The position numbers were made by a program, and so were the translations under genes. From contig OY727097.1 of NCBI GenBank assembly GCA_963402885.1, positions 17,050,001-17,114,000 on the forward strand: 64,000 nucleotides of DNA. Direction: 5' to 3'. The stretch is from Antedon bifida (Eukaryota; Echinodermata; Crinoidea; Comatulida; Antedonidae). Below the pieces are notes generated by a model. That model was given only the letters and a program-made list of their open reading frames with translations. It was not told the DNA's origin and did not search any database. Positions 45,928 to 56,741 of the stretch are shown here, one piece after another; the first letter of the stretch is position 1; every line of letters begins with the position of its first letter.

Positions 45928-47829
45928 TTATAAATTTCTGTTGAAGCAGGCTCTAATGAAGTTGCATCTAGTAAGTTGACTTTGTTGTACAACTCTATCA
46001 AGTATTGATGGTATCTTCCGACCTCTTCGTTTACTTTGGGTTGTGTGAAAAGTAAGAATTTTTGTAGGATCTTCATTTTCTTTTCTAATTACATGTCCGA
46101 TCCAGTTGAATTGTTGCTTGTAGACATATTCTTCTAGCGGTTGACAGCCAGTAATTTTGTAGAGATCGTCATTATCAATAACGTAACGCCAGTCTATATA
46201 GTTTTCATCTGTTTCTTCATCTGAGGATATGTCTACATGGTTTGGTGGGCAGACTCTTTGAAAGCCATTCACTAGCATTCTTCTTAGGAAGGTTTTGTAT
46301 GTTGTGCTAAGTTTGGACATTTCACTTCCTGTTGCCCTCCAAGCATGGCAACCATAGGTGAGTCTACTCCTAACTAGACCATTAAGAAACATCATTCTTG
46401 TTTGTAAGTGGATCGTTCTGTTGGTAAGCAATGCTCTATTCTCTGCAAATGCTCCTTTGGCTGAATTGATTCTGTATTTTACTTCTTGATCTCCAATATG
46501 AACATCATTGTAGGTAGCCCATACACCAAGGTATCTAAAGTGTGTTACGTTGTTAATGTGTACGCCGCCAATTTGTATGATGCATCTTGGGTATTCTTCA
46601 ACTTCCTCTTTCCAGTTCCATATAATGGTTTCTGTTTTGGGGGCACTAATTCTTAGACCAAATTCCAGACAAACTTTATTCAAGATGTTCACAATGGTTT
46701 GCAGTTCTTCTTGTGACCAGGAGCTTACAGCAAAGTCATCAGCATAGCCACTTTCAAAGTCGTCATAGATGCCCTTTGATGGTGCTTTACGTCTTTGAGC
46801 ACGATTTGTAGCTTCAATAGGAATTAGGTATTGTATCATTAGGCCATCCAAACTAGCATCTTTACAGCGTTGTTTGAACACTCTAATAACGTAATCAAAA
46901 TATTGGTTAAACATGCTGGTACTCTCAATACCACCCTGTCGCACCCCAGAAGATGTTTCGAACTTATCATCACTCGGATCGTCGTCAGCAAGGTATGCTT
47001 TCGTTGAGCTGTACAGTGATTGTATAATGTCAATCATAGTAGTAGACTGGTTTGAGTGAAACCTATTACGAACGCTTAGGAAAAGAAGATTACGATTCAC
47101 ATGGTCGAATGCTGCTGTTAAATCAATGAAGCATGTATAGAGTTTGCGATTTGAGCGATACGCAATTTCCTGGATCTGCTTGATTACATATATAGCATCA
47201 TTGCACCCTCTGTTGGACCTGAATCCAAACTGTGTGCGTAGAAGTTGACTTTCATAAAAGATGGAAAAACGTGAAAGAATGATAGCCATAAGTATCTTTG
47301 AAAATGTAGACCCAATCGATATTCCTCTATACATTGATGGATCAAGTGGACTGCCTTTTTTTTTCCAAATGGTTGTTAATTTGGACAGTCCCCAATCACT
47401 TGGTACTTCTTTCGTTCTCCAAATTTCCTCAAACAGTCTATGTACATGGTCGACGAATACTGGGTTCTCTGTGGCGACTTGCAACATTTCAGAAGCGACA
47501 TCTAGGGTAGCTTTGCGACCTTTTAGATGTCCGATTGCATCAATAATTTCTTTCTTGGACGGAGGTTCATTGTCTATCTCAAATTCTGGTTGTCTCAGGT
47601 TGATAATATATTCTGGAGGTGTGCTAATTTCATCTGGGATTTTAAGGCTAGATTGGTCTGGATTAAAGTGATCTTTAAAGTGTTCACGTAATCCAGGACA
47701 TTTTATAGGCTTTGGTGCTTTTCTTATAACATCACCGTGCTCCTTAGCTTTTCTCCATAAATCAAATATTTTTCTATTTTGGTGGGCTTCATTTAACTTG
47801 CTTGCTTCTTCATACAAATATTCATTCAA
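45928..47829 (-). CDS. LINE reverse transcriptase, 633 codons, 5'-truncated
   Basis: This is an uninterrupted minus-strand frame. The fingers region is at about residues 135-190 (WRTKEVPSDWGLSKL, YRGISIGSTFSKIL). Reverse transcriptase motif A is at 234-245 (FIDLTAAFDHVN), motif B at 293-310 (SSGVRQGGIESTSMFNQY) and the catalytic YADD at 362-365. The connection domain contains FRYLGVW, and the C-terminus ends RRGRKIPSILDRVVQQ, all as in RTE-like or related non-LTR elements. The upstream endonuclease is absent: an in-frame stop lies just before the first codon (TTG), so the copy is 5'-truncated. The catalytic aspartates are all in place. The enzyme would copy its own RNA at a nicked target. Clade placement needs a tree. 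Confidence 0.85.
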   Translation of the reverse strand: MNEYLYEEASKLNEAHQNRKIFDLWRKAKEHGDVIRKAPKPIKCPGLREHFKDHFNPDQSSLKIPDEISTPPEYIINLRQPEFEIDNEPPSKKEIIDAIGHLKGRKATLDVASEMLQVATENPVFVDHVHRLFEEIWRTKEVPSDWGLSKLTTIWKKKGSPLDPSMYRGISIGSTFSKILMAIILSRFSIFYESQLLRTQFGFRSNRGCNDAIYVIKQIQEIAYRSNRKLYTCFIDLTAAFDHVNRNLLFLSVRNRFHSNQSTTMIDIIQSLYSSTKAYLADDDPSDDKFETSSGVRQGGIESTSMFNQYFDYVIRVFKQRCKDASLDGLMIQYLIPIEATNRAQRRKAPSKGIYDDFESGYADDFAVSSWSQEELQTIVNILNKVCLEFGLRISAPKTETIIWNWKEEVEEYPRCIIQIGGVHINNVTHFRYLGVWATYNDVHIGDQEVKYRINSAKGAFAENRALLTNRTIHLQTRMMFLNGLVRSRLTYGCHAWRATGSEMSKLSTTYKTFLRRMLVNGFQRVCPPNHVDISSDEETDENYIDWRYVIDNDDLYKITGCQPLEEYVYKQQFNWIGHVIRKENEDPTKILTFHTTQSKRRGRKIPSILDRVVQQSQLTRCNFIRACFNRNL

Positions 47830-48640
47830 ACATTAGCATTTTTATTTATTTATTTCTTAGTTCGTGTAAATTGAATTGAGGGAATTTTTATTGGATTAGT
47901 TAGATAATTTTTTATTTATTAGGTGGTTTTTCTAGTTGAATTTCCTACCTATTATTTTCACGATTTATTTTTATTTTGGTGGTAATTATGCATAATTACT
48001 CCTGTTATTGTTATTATTTATTTTTAGCATGTCTCGACTTAGTTCATGCTATTTATTTATTTAGTTTAGATTGTTTAATTATTAATATTTTTTATTGTAC
48101 AGGCTATGCTGGTACCTATATTTTATTATTATTACATTTTTGTTTAGAATATTATTTTTGATACATTAGGCATTATTTTTATTAATTTAAGACCTGTATA
48201 CCTTTTACTTCAAGAATAAAATATTTTTCTTTTCTCGTCTCATTTACTTTTATAATTTAAGTCTAAATAAATAAATAAGTCATTTGATTTAGCTAAAATT
48301 TTTGGGATGGGGGGAGGTAACCCTTAATTTGTGATTATAGTTAATTGACCTGTGATTTAGTGCTAGGTCTGTATTGGGCTGGTAGTACCCCTGTTCTCTC
48401 TGGGCAGCCAACTAGTGACAAGCAGAAATAACCATCAAACAACATCAGAGAGATGTTACTATCGCTCGCTTGTTGGATGCACATGAGGGGGAAGGGGGTC
48501 GGGAGAGCTTACCAGATCTATAATGGACAATCAAATTAATTTAGAAGCATTTTCTTATTTTCCAGAGATGCCGAAAACTAATGAAAGGGAATAAAACACC
48601 TATAACCTTTAGGTTAATTTTGCTTGTAGGGCTAAGGATT
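47830..48640. other. No gene; T/A-rich with ATTT-type runs
   Basis: TTTATTTATTT and TAAATAAATAAATAAG runs flank this stretch, which adjoins the truncated 5' end of the LINE. No coding exon is supported. Confidence 0.4.
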
Positions 48641-48649
48641 TCCCACAGG

Positions 48650-48858
48650 GATTACCACCACCCTTGGCCGAGAAAATCATGGCCTATAAAGATAACTATG
48701 GAAATATAACTAACCCACACGATCTAGCACGGGCAGTCGGGCATGGACTTTTTGTCCTTTATAATCATTATAATTTGTCTATATTAAGGTTGACTATATT
48801 GCCAACTCTCGAGGGTAATGGTTTTTTTAATGTACATTGTCATGATAATATCAAATGA
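48650..48858 (+). CDS. Open frame of about 70 codons, unknown
   Basis: The frame (DFPQGLPPPLAEKIMAYKDN, then NPHDLARAVGHGLFVLYNHY) looks protein-like in composition. It may be an exon, followed by small exons at 49520 and 49981. Its 3' part merges with the dispersed repeat at 48830, so the original end was lost. Not recognised. Confidence 0.3.
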
Positions 48859-49015
48859 TGGATGCTTAGAACCAATTGAAAGAATTGGAAAAACTGGGAT
48901 ATGAAACGTGTGTATGCGACAACAGATCTAGCGCTTTTAAGAAAACAAGTTCAAACACTTTTTAATGAAAATTTTTGTAAGTTTTACATTTCTGTACAGC
49001 ATTACCATTGGTCTA
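48830..49015 (+). repeat. Shortened copy of the 32.98-33.31 kb repeat
   Basis: It matches 32983-33310 but lacks two internal blocks, of about 20 and 110 bases. The remaining parts are about 95% alike. Confidence 0.85.
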
Positions 49016-49519
49016 AATTGTAAAAACTAATTTCATCTCACTTATCCAACATTTCTATGACATAAGCTTTGTGTGACATAGTTTGAAGTTGTATTGATCT
49101 TGACTTTAATTTCATTTCATACAATCATAGGCTTGCTAACAGGATAAGCACAAGTGGCTTACAAAGAATGTGAAAGTGGAAAATGGAAAGTAAATGGCTT
49201 GCCACAGGGTATTTAAGCGCCCTGCAGCCTATGGCAGGAGTGTTTTGCACAAGTTAGTAAATGGTCGGCTGGGGATTTTAAATTCTAGCAGCAGGCCATC
49301 TTATTTTTCATTTATTATTCAGCTTTGTTTAATATACAGTATGTGTTTATTTTGGACACTCATAATAGATAAATTTTAGTTTCATCAATCCAATTTGTAT
49401 TTTGCATATTTGTATGTTTAATAACTGCCCTAAAAATGTTCCTTTTAATATGTTATTACATACAATGGTGTTTATTTTTCATCAATGAAGAGTTTTAATA
49501 TTTGTATCTATTTTTTTTA

Positions 49520-50032
49520 GGTAACGCTGTTGGTGAAAGTGATGAAGGTATTTTAAAGATTATTGTCTTAAATAAGTTGCAGACCATAGCAGAAACTTTT
49601 TGCATGTCCCCTTTTGAATTTATTGGTATTTTTTAAAATAACATAATCAAATGCCTTAACTTTGATTTTCAATACTTTTGCAGCCATTCTTCATATTACA
49701 ATACTTCTGAATATGCTTTTGATTAATCAATATTAAAAATAATTTTTTGACTTTATTTTGTGTTTGTTTTGTGAGATGGTTTTCATGATTATTGAATATT
49801 AATTATCATTATTACTATTATCATTATTACTATTATTATTATTATATTATGCATATAAAGCACACAAGCATTTTTTTCAACTAATTGGAGAAAAATGTAT
49901 GCAATTTGTTTTTAAAGAAAATCAATAAACATAAACATCATCAATGAAGTTTGGAATTGTAATGTTTTGTATGTATTCTAGGTAATGCTGCTGTGGAAAG
50001 CCCCAGTCCTGTTGCTGGTAAAAGTGATGAAG
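49520..50032 (+). CDS. Two related micro-exons
   Basis: 49520-~49546 follows a tttttttttag acceptor and encodes GNAVGESDE. ~49981-50032 follows tgtattctag and encodes GNAAVESPSPVAGKSDE. Both end at the same donor context (GATGAAG|gtattttaaa). They look like a duplicated micro-exon encoding an acidic linker. The host gene is unclear. A TTA/ATT microsatellite (49800-49848) lies between them. Confidence 0.4.
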
Positions 50033-50397
50033 GTATTTTAAAATTTGATCTATTTTTCTTTGTAGTCTTATTATGCCAAATTAATTTTCTATTTTAAGTG
50101 GACTATGAAATCACATTTTTTTTAATATTGAATAAAATAATAGGAGTTTAACAAATGTAGTTGCCATGTACTATAGGTATTATAGTTTATTATGTAAAAT
50201 AAACACTCAAAGCAAAAATGGTAACTAAGAGCGAGGTATCATAGAAGACAATTGTTCTCTACCAGAATAATGGTTTAGGAGTGCCTGGCAATGTTTTGGC
50301 TATAGTTTTTAGCACCTTAACCACTCGACCACATGCAGAGATCACACTGACACAAATTATGTTATTCAACCGTAAACGTCAGGGAAAGATTTAAAAA

Positions 50398-50700
50398 ATG
50401 ACAATCTCAGACTATACAAAGCTGAAGAAAGGAGAATCTCAAGTGATTAATATGAAGTTGTTGAGCAAGTTCGAGCAAGACTTAGCAAGGGTTATCTGGC
50501 GAATGGAGGTTGTTGGCAAGCGCAGAAGGTCAGTCCCTGTATTAATTACAGAGAGTGTGAAGTCAGCTCTTGATGAGCTTGTACAGCAGAGAGATACAGT
50601 TGAAATAGCTAAAGAAAATGCATGTGGGGCTAAACGTCCAAACTTATTGCGATCTACACAACTTAGAAAACACATTGTCACCATGTCTCAAATCAAATCA
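50398..50700 (+). pseudogene. Tyrosine-recombinase-like fragment
   Basis: The frame from ATG 50398 contains KFEQDLARVIWRMEVVGKRR, SVPVLITESVKSALDELVQQ and LLRSTQLRKHIVTMSQI. These match a repeat gene family of corals, fishes and echinoderms whose C-terminus (LRKHxAT...LGHD...) resembles the HxxR/GH end of tyrosine recombinases such as those of Crypton or DIRS elements. The GH...Y part is missing: after about 50700 the sequence switches to a BEL/Pao shard. Function as a recombinase is inference. Confidence 0.45.
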
Positions 50701-50737
50701 AACCAACCAAGAGTTACGAAGAGCAATTGCAGAGTGG

Positions 50738-50820
50738 AATCAAGACACCATTCATGATTTCTTGTTACAACGTCACATCAAGTGGAGATTCAACCCTCCA
50801 GCATTGACAACAATGGCCAT
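50738..50820 (+). pseudogene. Fossil BEL/Pao integrase shard
   Basis: A short frame reads HDFLLQRHIKWRFNPP, which resembles the conserved IxWxFNPP block of BEL/Pao integrases. No other part of the element is recognised, apart from a possible 3' end repeat at 50999-51150. Confidence 0.45.
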
Positions 50821-50998
50821 GATGACCAAGTGGGTAAAATGCAACGCTTCCAAATGTAGGCACAGGGGTTCAAGTAACAGTTCTGGATTTGAAAAAAAAG
50901 TCCATTTGCCATAAGGATAAACAAGATTGAAATGAATTCACAGGTAATTGTTTTTTATTGGATTTCACATACATTTTGTGATTGCCATCAATCAATTT

Positions 50999-51150
50999 TA
51001 CTATGGTACAAGGGAGAGATAATGGATGGAGGAGACGGGGACAGCAGAGAGAAATTTGATTCAACAGGGTTTCGGTATTTTTTTTAATGGCATGGAGTGG
51101 AAATGTATGTTTTGAACTATGCTTTAACTGGCAACTCTGATATATATTTT
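50999..51150. repeat. Dispersed repeat, copy 2
   Basis: Near-identical to 45205-45350, in the same orientation. Confidence 0.7.
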
Positions 51151-51769
51151 ATCATTTGCAACTTTAACTTAGAAATCTTACTTTAAAAAAAATGGTATTT
51201 TAGTTTTATGTTTATGTATTTTAATTAGTTTGTATTAGGTTATCCTGCTCTGGTTTAGCACAATCTTTTTTCGATGGTGTATGTATGCAGATGACACTAA
51301 AACTTATATAATATATAATCTAGATAGAAACATTTAGCCATGGTGAAATTCTGATTTTGGTATGGATAACGTGGATGGAAATGAACGTTAAGGGAGATAT
51401 TTTAAGGGCAACTGACATGATATTCCAACCTGATATTTTGTCAGTTTCGGTTTTTTGTTATGTTCTCATGCACTTCTGTTTGTTGATCCATGGGTGAGAT
51501 GGGGTGAAATAAACCGTTTTTGGGGGTGGAAGAGAAAGACCTACAAAGAAGGGCAGTGCAATTACCTTACAACAATGAATTTGTTCTCTTGCTATTGTTA
51601 CGCGAGTTGAATAAAATTTCAAAAAGGAAATTAGTGATTTTAGATTATACTGACATAACCGTAAAAATCTAAAAACTGTGAAATGGTCTATGTAGTAGTA
51701 TGATTTTTAGATCACATGCTATTTCCAGAAGATTTAGCAAACAAATAAAGGATTAGGATAGTTTTTCAT
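51151..51769. other. No gene seen
   Basis: AT-rich, no exon with supported borders and no repeat recognised. Confidence 0.35.
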
Positions 51770-51819
51770 TTTGTGGATGTTATTAAAGAACAAACTAGAA
51801 ATTATAGAAAACACTTCAT

Positions 51820-53310
51820 CTTCCTTCAGTTCACATTCCTTCAGTTCACATTCATCATGCAGTACACACAAAATGCTATACGTTACACAACAAATGCTAT
51901 GCAGTACACAACAATTGTTATGCAGTATACAACAATACAATGTAGTAAAATAGTGTGCAATTTATACCGCCATTTATCGAAAAAATTAAATATTAATATG
52001 TGACGTTTATTAGATAGCTCTATTCAAACTCAGCCCACCGTGTAGGTTGAACGTCTCTATGCCAAAAAAGAAAAAGTTATACTATTTAACAATAATTCAT
52101 AGAAGTGAAATGTCTTTTTTATTGATCCAATAGATCAAAAAGTATGAAATACAAAGTATGGTACTTACTGCGACGTTTTTTCAAAGTAGACTGTTGTTCT
52201 TGGTTACCTTTAGAGCTCTGTGTTTGATTGCGACACTGGTTCCCTGCTTGTTTCCTCGAGTCTGAATGATGTCATTGTAATAATATAAGTTATGTCCATC
52301 TTCATTTCTCTTCATTGTGTCTGTTCTGTTGATTTTCTTATCCAAATAGATTCTCTTACTTTTCTTTTGAACCATCAAGTTTCTTTTTGTAGAATTTGAA
52401 TGTCCCAGTTTCATGTGTGGTTGTATAACAGGTCTCTGCAATGGCTGATTTTGGATTATGATTATTCCTTGATCTGGTTTGTATGCCTTGTACATTCAAA
52501 TAGTGTTCCATAATTCTTTTTTGACAGTAACATTTTATATATATATAAAATCACTTGCACTGATGAAGGGCTAGTTTTGCCCGAAAGCTCTGCTAACTTT
52601 TCTGGCTGTTTACTTTATCGTTTTGATTTAGCTTTTCGCTTTTTTTTTGTATCTCCATTGAGATCCAGCCACTGATACCTACAGCATTGTCATTTTTTTC
52701 AGTAATTTGCCTTTGGATTTATATATATATATATTCTTCCTTCTCTACTTTATCTTTTGGGTGTACCAAACCTGACCTGATTTGTGGTATGAATTAAGTT
52801 TTTTTGTTGTGGGTTTTTAGTGTTTCTTTTTATTTTTTCCAAGTGAGTTTGATTGCAGTTGATGCCGATGTCCAGGCTTGTTATTTCAGCCATTCCATAA
52901 AAAAGTTAGCAATGATCGAACTAGCTGGGCTTCTCCTTGCTATCCCTTTCTTGTGTCTGTATCAAAAACACTGAGATGACGTATTGACCAGATTATGACC
53001 AAGAACAACAATTTTCTTGCAAACCGAACGTTTGCGAAATATTATAGAAATTACCATACTTTGTATTTCATTTCTGCTACCTTATTTACTAGTACCACAT
53101 GCTTGGGCCTTCTTTTTATTGTTAGCCATCTTGTGTACTACCGTAAGTTATACAGTTTGACTACACTTTATTTTACAGCCATCTAATAAACGTCACATCA
53201 TGCTTTTTTGATAGGTTGCGGTATAAATTGCATTGTAATTGTGTGTCCTGCATTGCGTTTGGTGTATACTGCATTGTGTTTGGTGTGTACTACATGTTGA
53301 ATGTGAACTG
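51820..53310. mobile_element. 1.5-kb inverted-repeat element
   Basis: Left arm about 51820-52030 (CTTCCTTCAGTTCACATTCA...TGTGACGTTTATTAGATAG) and right arm about 53165-53310 are inverted copies at roughly 75-80% identity. A shorter inner pair (GAAATACAAAGTATGGTA at 52145 and, inverted, near 53055) extends the symmetry. Short tandem words (AATGCTATGCAGTACACAAC) decorate the arms. The Penelope-like repeat at 52551 sits inside. No transposase. Confidence 0.6.
52551..52735 (+). repeat. Penelope-like dispersed repeat, copy 2, with hammerhead-like core
   Basis: It matches 6460-6646. The head reads CTGATGAAGGGCTAG then TTTTGCCCGAAAG: the conserved CTGATGA and GAAA boxes of a hammerhead ribozyme bracket a possible stem II (GGGC/GCCC). 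Penelope-like elements are known to carry such ribozymes. A convincing helix I was not found, so activity is uncertain. The tail ends in (TA)n. Confidence 0.55.
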
Positions 53311-53769
53311 AAGGCAGATGAACCGTTCCAAAGTAAATGGAGATTTATGTATCGGCTAAATTTTTTGGAAGACAGCATAACGCCACAACATCTAACATCC
53401 CATTTTAATTGTACAAAATGTATAACTGATATAGATATAGATATACAATGCAACGGTTCACCATCCTTCTGATCTGTGCATGGGTAAACTGATCTTCTTA
53501 ATAAATATAGCCAAAAGGTATATAAACCTTGTGACTGAGATTTTAGGCTTTTGGGAAGTTATGATGAACGTGGGTGCTAATAGAATCTTCTCTGGACCAG
53601 ACCATTAGTGGTAAATTATGGTAAAAATCAGAACTATGAACCAATAAAGAGACCAGAGTAGAAAATAATAGTGTAAAAAAAGGCAAAAGGGATAAGACTA
53701 TAACACTGGACAGATTATTACGAGAACCAATGGAATTAAAGGATGCAATGATGTTGCCAGAATATTTAA

Positions 53770-54036
53770 AGATATATTGTCCCCTAAAAAAATATATGTT
53801 ATTTTAATGTCACATAATAGTTATTTACTCTCACAAAAAATTGGGTCTGAACAAAATTTATTTACCTGAGACAATGAGTTTTTGGGTAATTTAACTATTT
53901 ATTTTGTCTTTTTATAGGTAAAATAATTTTTTTCCCCCGTTTTTTTTCTTATAGAAGTGAACAACTGCAAAATGGCCTATTCAAAGTACGATTTTAAAAA
54001 TCTTTATTTTTCATGATTTTGGGGGACAATACATCT
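53770..54036. mobile_element. 267-bp TTAA-flanked MITE, second family
   Basis: TTAA at 53766-53769 and 54037-54040 flank inverted ends AGATATATTGTCCCC / AGATGTATTGTCCCC. It differs in sequence from the MITE pair at 3832 and 31850 but shares the target choice. Non-coding. Confidence 0.8.
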
Positions 54037-54040
54037 TTAA

Positions 54041-54525
54041 ATAACATACAAGTAAAACTCATTGATTAGTACGAAGCTAGCTAGTTGAATTAACAACAAT
54101 ACCAGACGACGGAAATAGGATGGGCCTGAATAAGTTTAGCAAAGAGTGAAGAAGAATGAAGAAAAAATGTTATGGTTTAGTTGAGGTTCAGATCTTGGTG
54201 GTGGAGATGCAACGGCTCTAGCTACAGGTGGGTCTTAGGTCTAGGGAAACCAGCTGTTACAGGAGTAATGACAGGACTATAATATGGGCAAAACCCAAGT
54301 TGAAAAGGCAGGTACACATCAGCACAACATGCAGCGACAACACACAATTCTATACAAAGGGCTTTTCAGATTAGTATAAAAAAAATAAAAAAGCAAAGGT
54401 AAACATCTGATAGTGTGGTATCCGTAACAACTTAGTGTAAATAACCATATTATGTTCATAATCTTAAGTAAAATATAATTTTAAATAATTTCGCATTGAA
54501 ATGGCGCGATGGAACAGAACACCAC
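54041..54525. other. No gene seen
   Basis: No supported exon, repeat or RNA gene. Confidence 0.3.
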
Positions 54526-54661
54526 AAAATTTGTAAAAAATAATTCGGATGAAGACAAATTTCATTTCCTTTTTAAAAAGGGCGATGTCTTCTTTCAAAA
54601 GAAATATTCAAATTAAAAGGAAATGAAATTCGTCTTCAACTGAATTATTTTTTACAAATTT
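54526..54661. mobile_element. 136-bp foldback MITE
   Basis: ATTTGTAAAAAATAATTC and GAAATTTCATTTCCTTTT-like arms of about 45 bp are inverted around a central 40 bases, with a few mismatches. Non-coding. Confidence 0.7.
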
Positions 54662-54754
54662 TCACCTTGGATAATGCCTGATATTTTAAAATTAATGTAT
54701 GAGCAAGATTATGTAAAATCTAAGATTGGCAATCCTGACTTAAGAAGAGAATTT

Positions 54755-55085
54755 AAGCGTCTGCCCTATTACTTTACTCAAATTTAACACATTGTTTTAA
54801 ATTATATAATTAGGGGTGGATATAATGACCAAATACGGTCACAGACAGCTAAAGGCTCGCTTACTGACTACAACATTGGACCTGTCAGCGAAAATTTTGG
54901 TTGCCAATATGAAGCAATACAATGGTAAATTTGGATGGAATCATTGCCTGGCACCGGGACAGACTCTACGCACTGCACCTCTGCATAGATTTTGAGGATA
55001 TTGTGCCAAAAAGATCTTACCAATTAATGATGAATGATAAGCAGCCACAACCATGATTCTGTTTATTATGGTGGTTTTTTGGTAT
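54755..55085 (+). pseudogene. EnSpm/CACTA-like exon copy, decayed
   Basis: Homologous to the exon at 6958-7203 and the intron after it, including upstream CCCTATTACTTTAC. The remnant encodes GHRQLKARLLTTTLDLSAKI-like sequence up to the Cys pair region, with an early frame loss after the LHRF block. It is older than, or has evolved faster than, the main copy. Confidence 0.7.
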
Positions 55086-55167
55086 AATTGTTATAATATA
55101 TTCTTATGTCTTTCAAATAGAATGAATAAATGTGATAATAGATGAAAACGCTTGTTTTATTATGTAG

Positions 55168-55260
55168 GGATGTGCACTCGTGGAAATACCAAATTATAAA
55201 AGAAGGTGTGGTAAATTGGGGACTGAAGATCACAATGTGGACGTAATTTTGTGGGGTTAT
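55168..55260 (+). pseudogene. OB-fold exon fragment, third locus
   Basis: After the acceptor attatgtag the frame reads IPNYKRRCGKL and NVDVILWGYV, matching KYKRKSIKL and NMDIVLWGQV of the gene at 25967. It follows the EnSpm exon copy by about 80 bp. A decayed trace that resembles the end of the transposase (ATGATCAAATAAATGTCC, CCTAGGAACGAAC) is near 55627-55665, so the OB exon may lie within an EnSpm-type copy. Confidence 0.55.
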
Positions 55261-55679
55261 GTTAAACACTAATCTAAAATCATGCGCCTAAATAATACAG
55301 AAGTTGCAGTTATTGAACATTTTGCAATTGTAAAAACCTTGCTTAATGAAGACGGTTATGTTTGTTCGACACCTTGAATTGAAGAACACTAAATATGTGC
55401 ATTACCAATTTCATTGAGAGAGATTAATTTACAACTATTACCTCGATTTTATTGCATTGATCCATGTCATTTAAAGTTCTATCATATTCTATCAACCAAA
55501 AATATAAAATTATTGAATAATTTAGCAAAATATATTTGATTGTTCTGAAAAAAGACAAAGTGTATTATAACTGTACCGTATATAATTTTCAATTATACTG
55601 TATTTGGGCCAGAGGCCTCTATACATGATCAAATAAATGTCCTAGGTCACGTGCCTAGGAACGAACTATTCAAATATTG

Positions 55680-56124
55680 TGAATGCAAAATTATGTGTCT
55701 GATACAACCAATATTATAAAAAGATTTAAAGTAATTAGATTGTTGAACACATTATGCTTCAATTAATTTTGAATGAATGAATTGTTATCTTTTTTTCAAT
55801 AGGCATATTTTGTACTTAAGTCTTACTTTTTACATTTATGCTGACATGTTCAATCAGCGTCGCCAAAAAGGGGATTCGCCTGCCTGCTTTCAAGAGCGAA
55901 TTTACTTCCATTACCTCACAGTGTATCCAATGCGGTGTCACAGAAACACCTCCTCTAGTGCAAGAAGAACAAGTACCAATCAAATGGTTTCTTTTTATTA
56001 ATTAAACAAAGCAATTTTTATATATATATATATATATCTATTTATTGCAGACTTGTTGATAATCTTAAGTTGCGTAATAATTTTATAGCTCGAACTAATT
56101 CCTTTTATCGTTTTATCTTAATAT
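55680..56124. other. No gene seen
   Basis: One open frame (55777-56001) lacks borders and family. (TA)n at 56017-56035. Confidence 0.3.
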
Positions 56125-56340
56125 TGTAATGATTTTGGGGTAGAAAAAAAAGATAGAGGGCGGCAGATGAAGGCAAAGGTAGGCAGGAGGAGAACGGGGA
56201 GAGAGAGATTGGAGAAGGAAGGCAATGGAGGGTGAGTGCGTAATAAACAGGAGAAATAATAAAGAAAAGAGAGACAGTAGAGCCGGAGGTTACGCCTACT
56301 GGTTGTGTTACTGTGGAAAGGCGTCCGAGCGATGGGTCTG
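56125..56340 (+). repeat. Fossil gypsy LTR fragment
   Basis: Begins TGTAATGATTTTGGGG and follows the LTR at 42252 through AAAGATAGAGGGCGG, with an AATAAA-like region near 56250. A diverged, partial copy. Confidence 0.5.
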
Positions 56341-56741
56341 ACCAGAAGAAAGTCCAAGTTAGTGTTTTAGATCAAAATCTTTTTGGCGGAAGCCAGCCTG
56401 CAGCCTAAGCAATCAAAAAGACATTGCACCACGATACCCATCTGGCAAAGAAGAAAGGAAGGAATTACAATTGTACTATACACAGTGTTGCCATTGGCAC
56501 CCTATCCTTATAACTTGTGAGGCCTACCACCCAATAATGAAATTCGCAATGTCAGTATCGGCCAGGCAATGATAAATAATAAACTTGTATGCTACAATTG
56601 GCCTAATAAAAGTAGTGTCATAGACAGACAGACTGGTAATAACAAAGTATTAGTACCGTAACAGAAATTAAAAAAGTTACACTAGACTTTTGCTATTGCT
56701 AGTCCCAGGTTTTTTGTTATCAAAACTTAGGTTAACTTATT

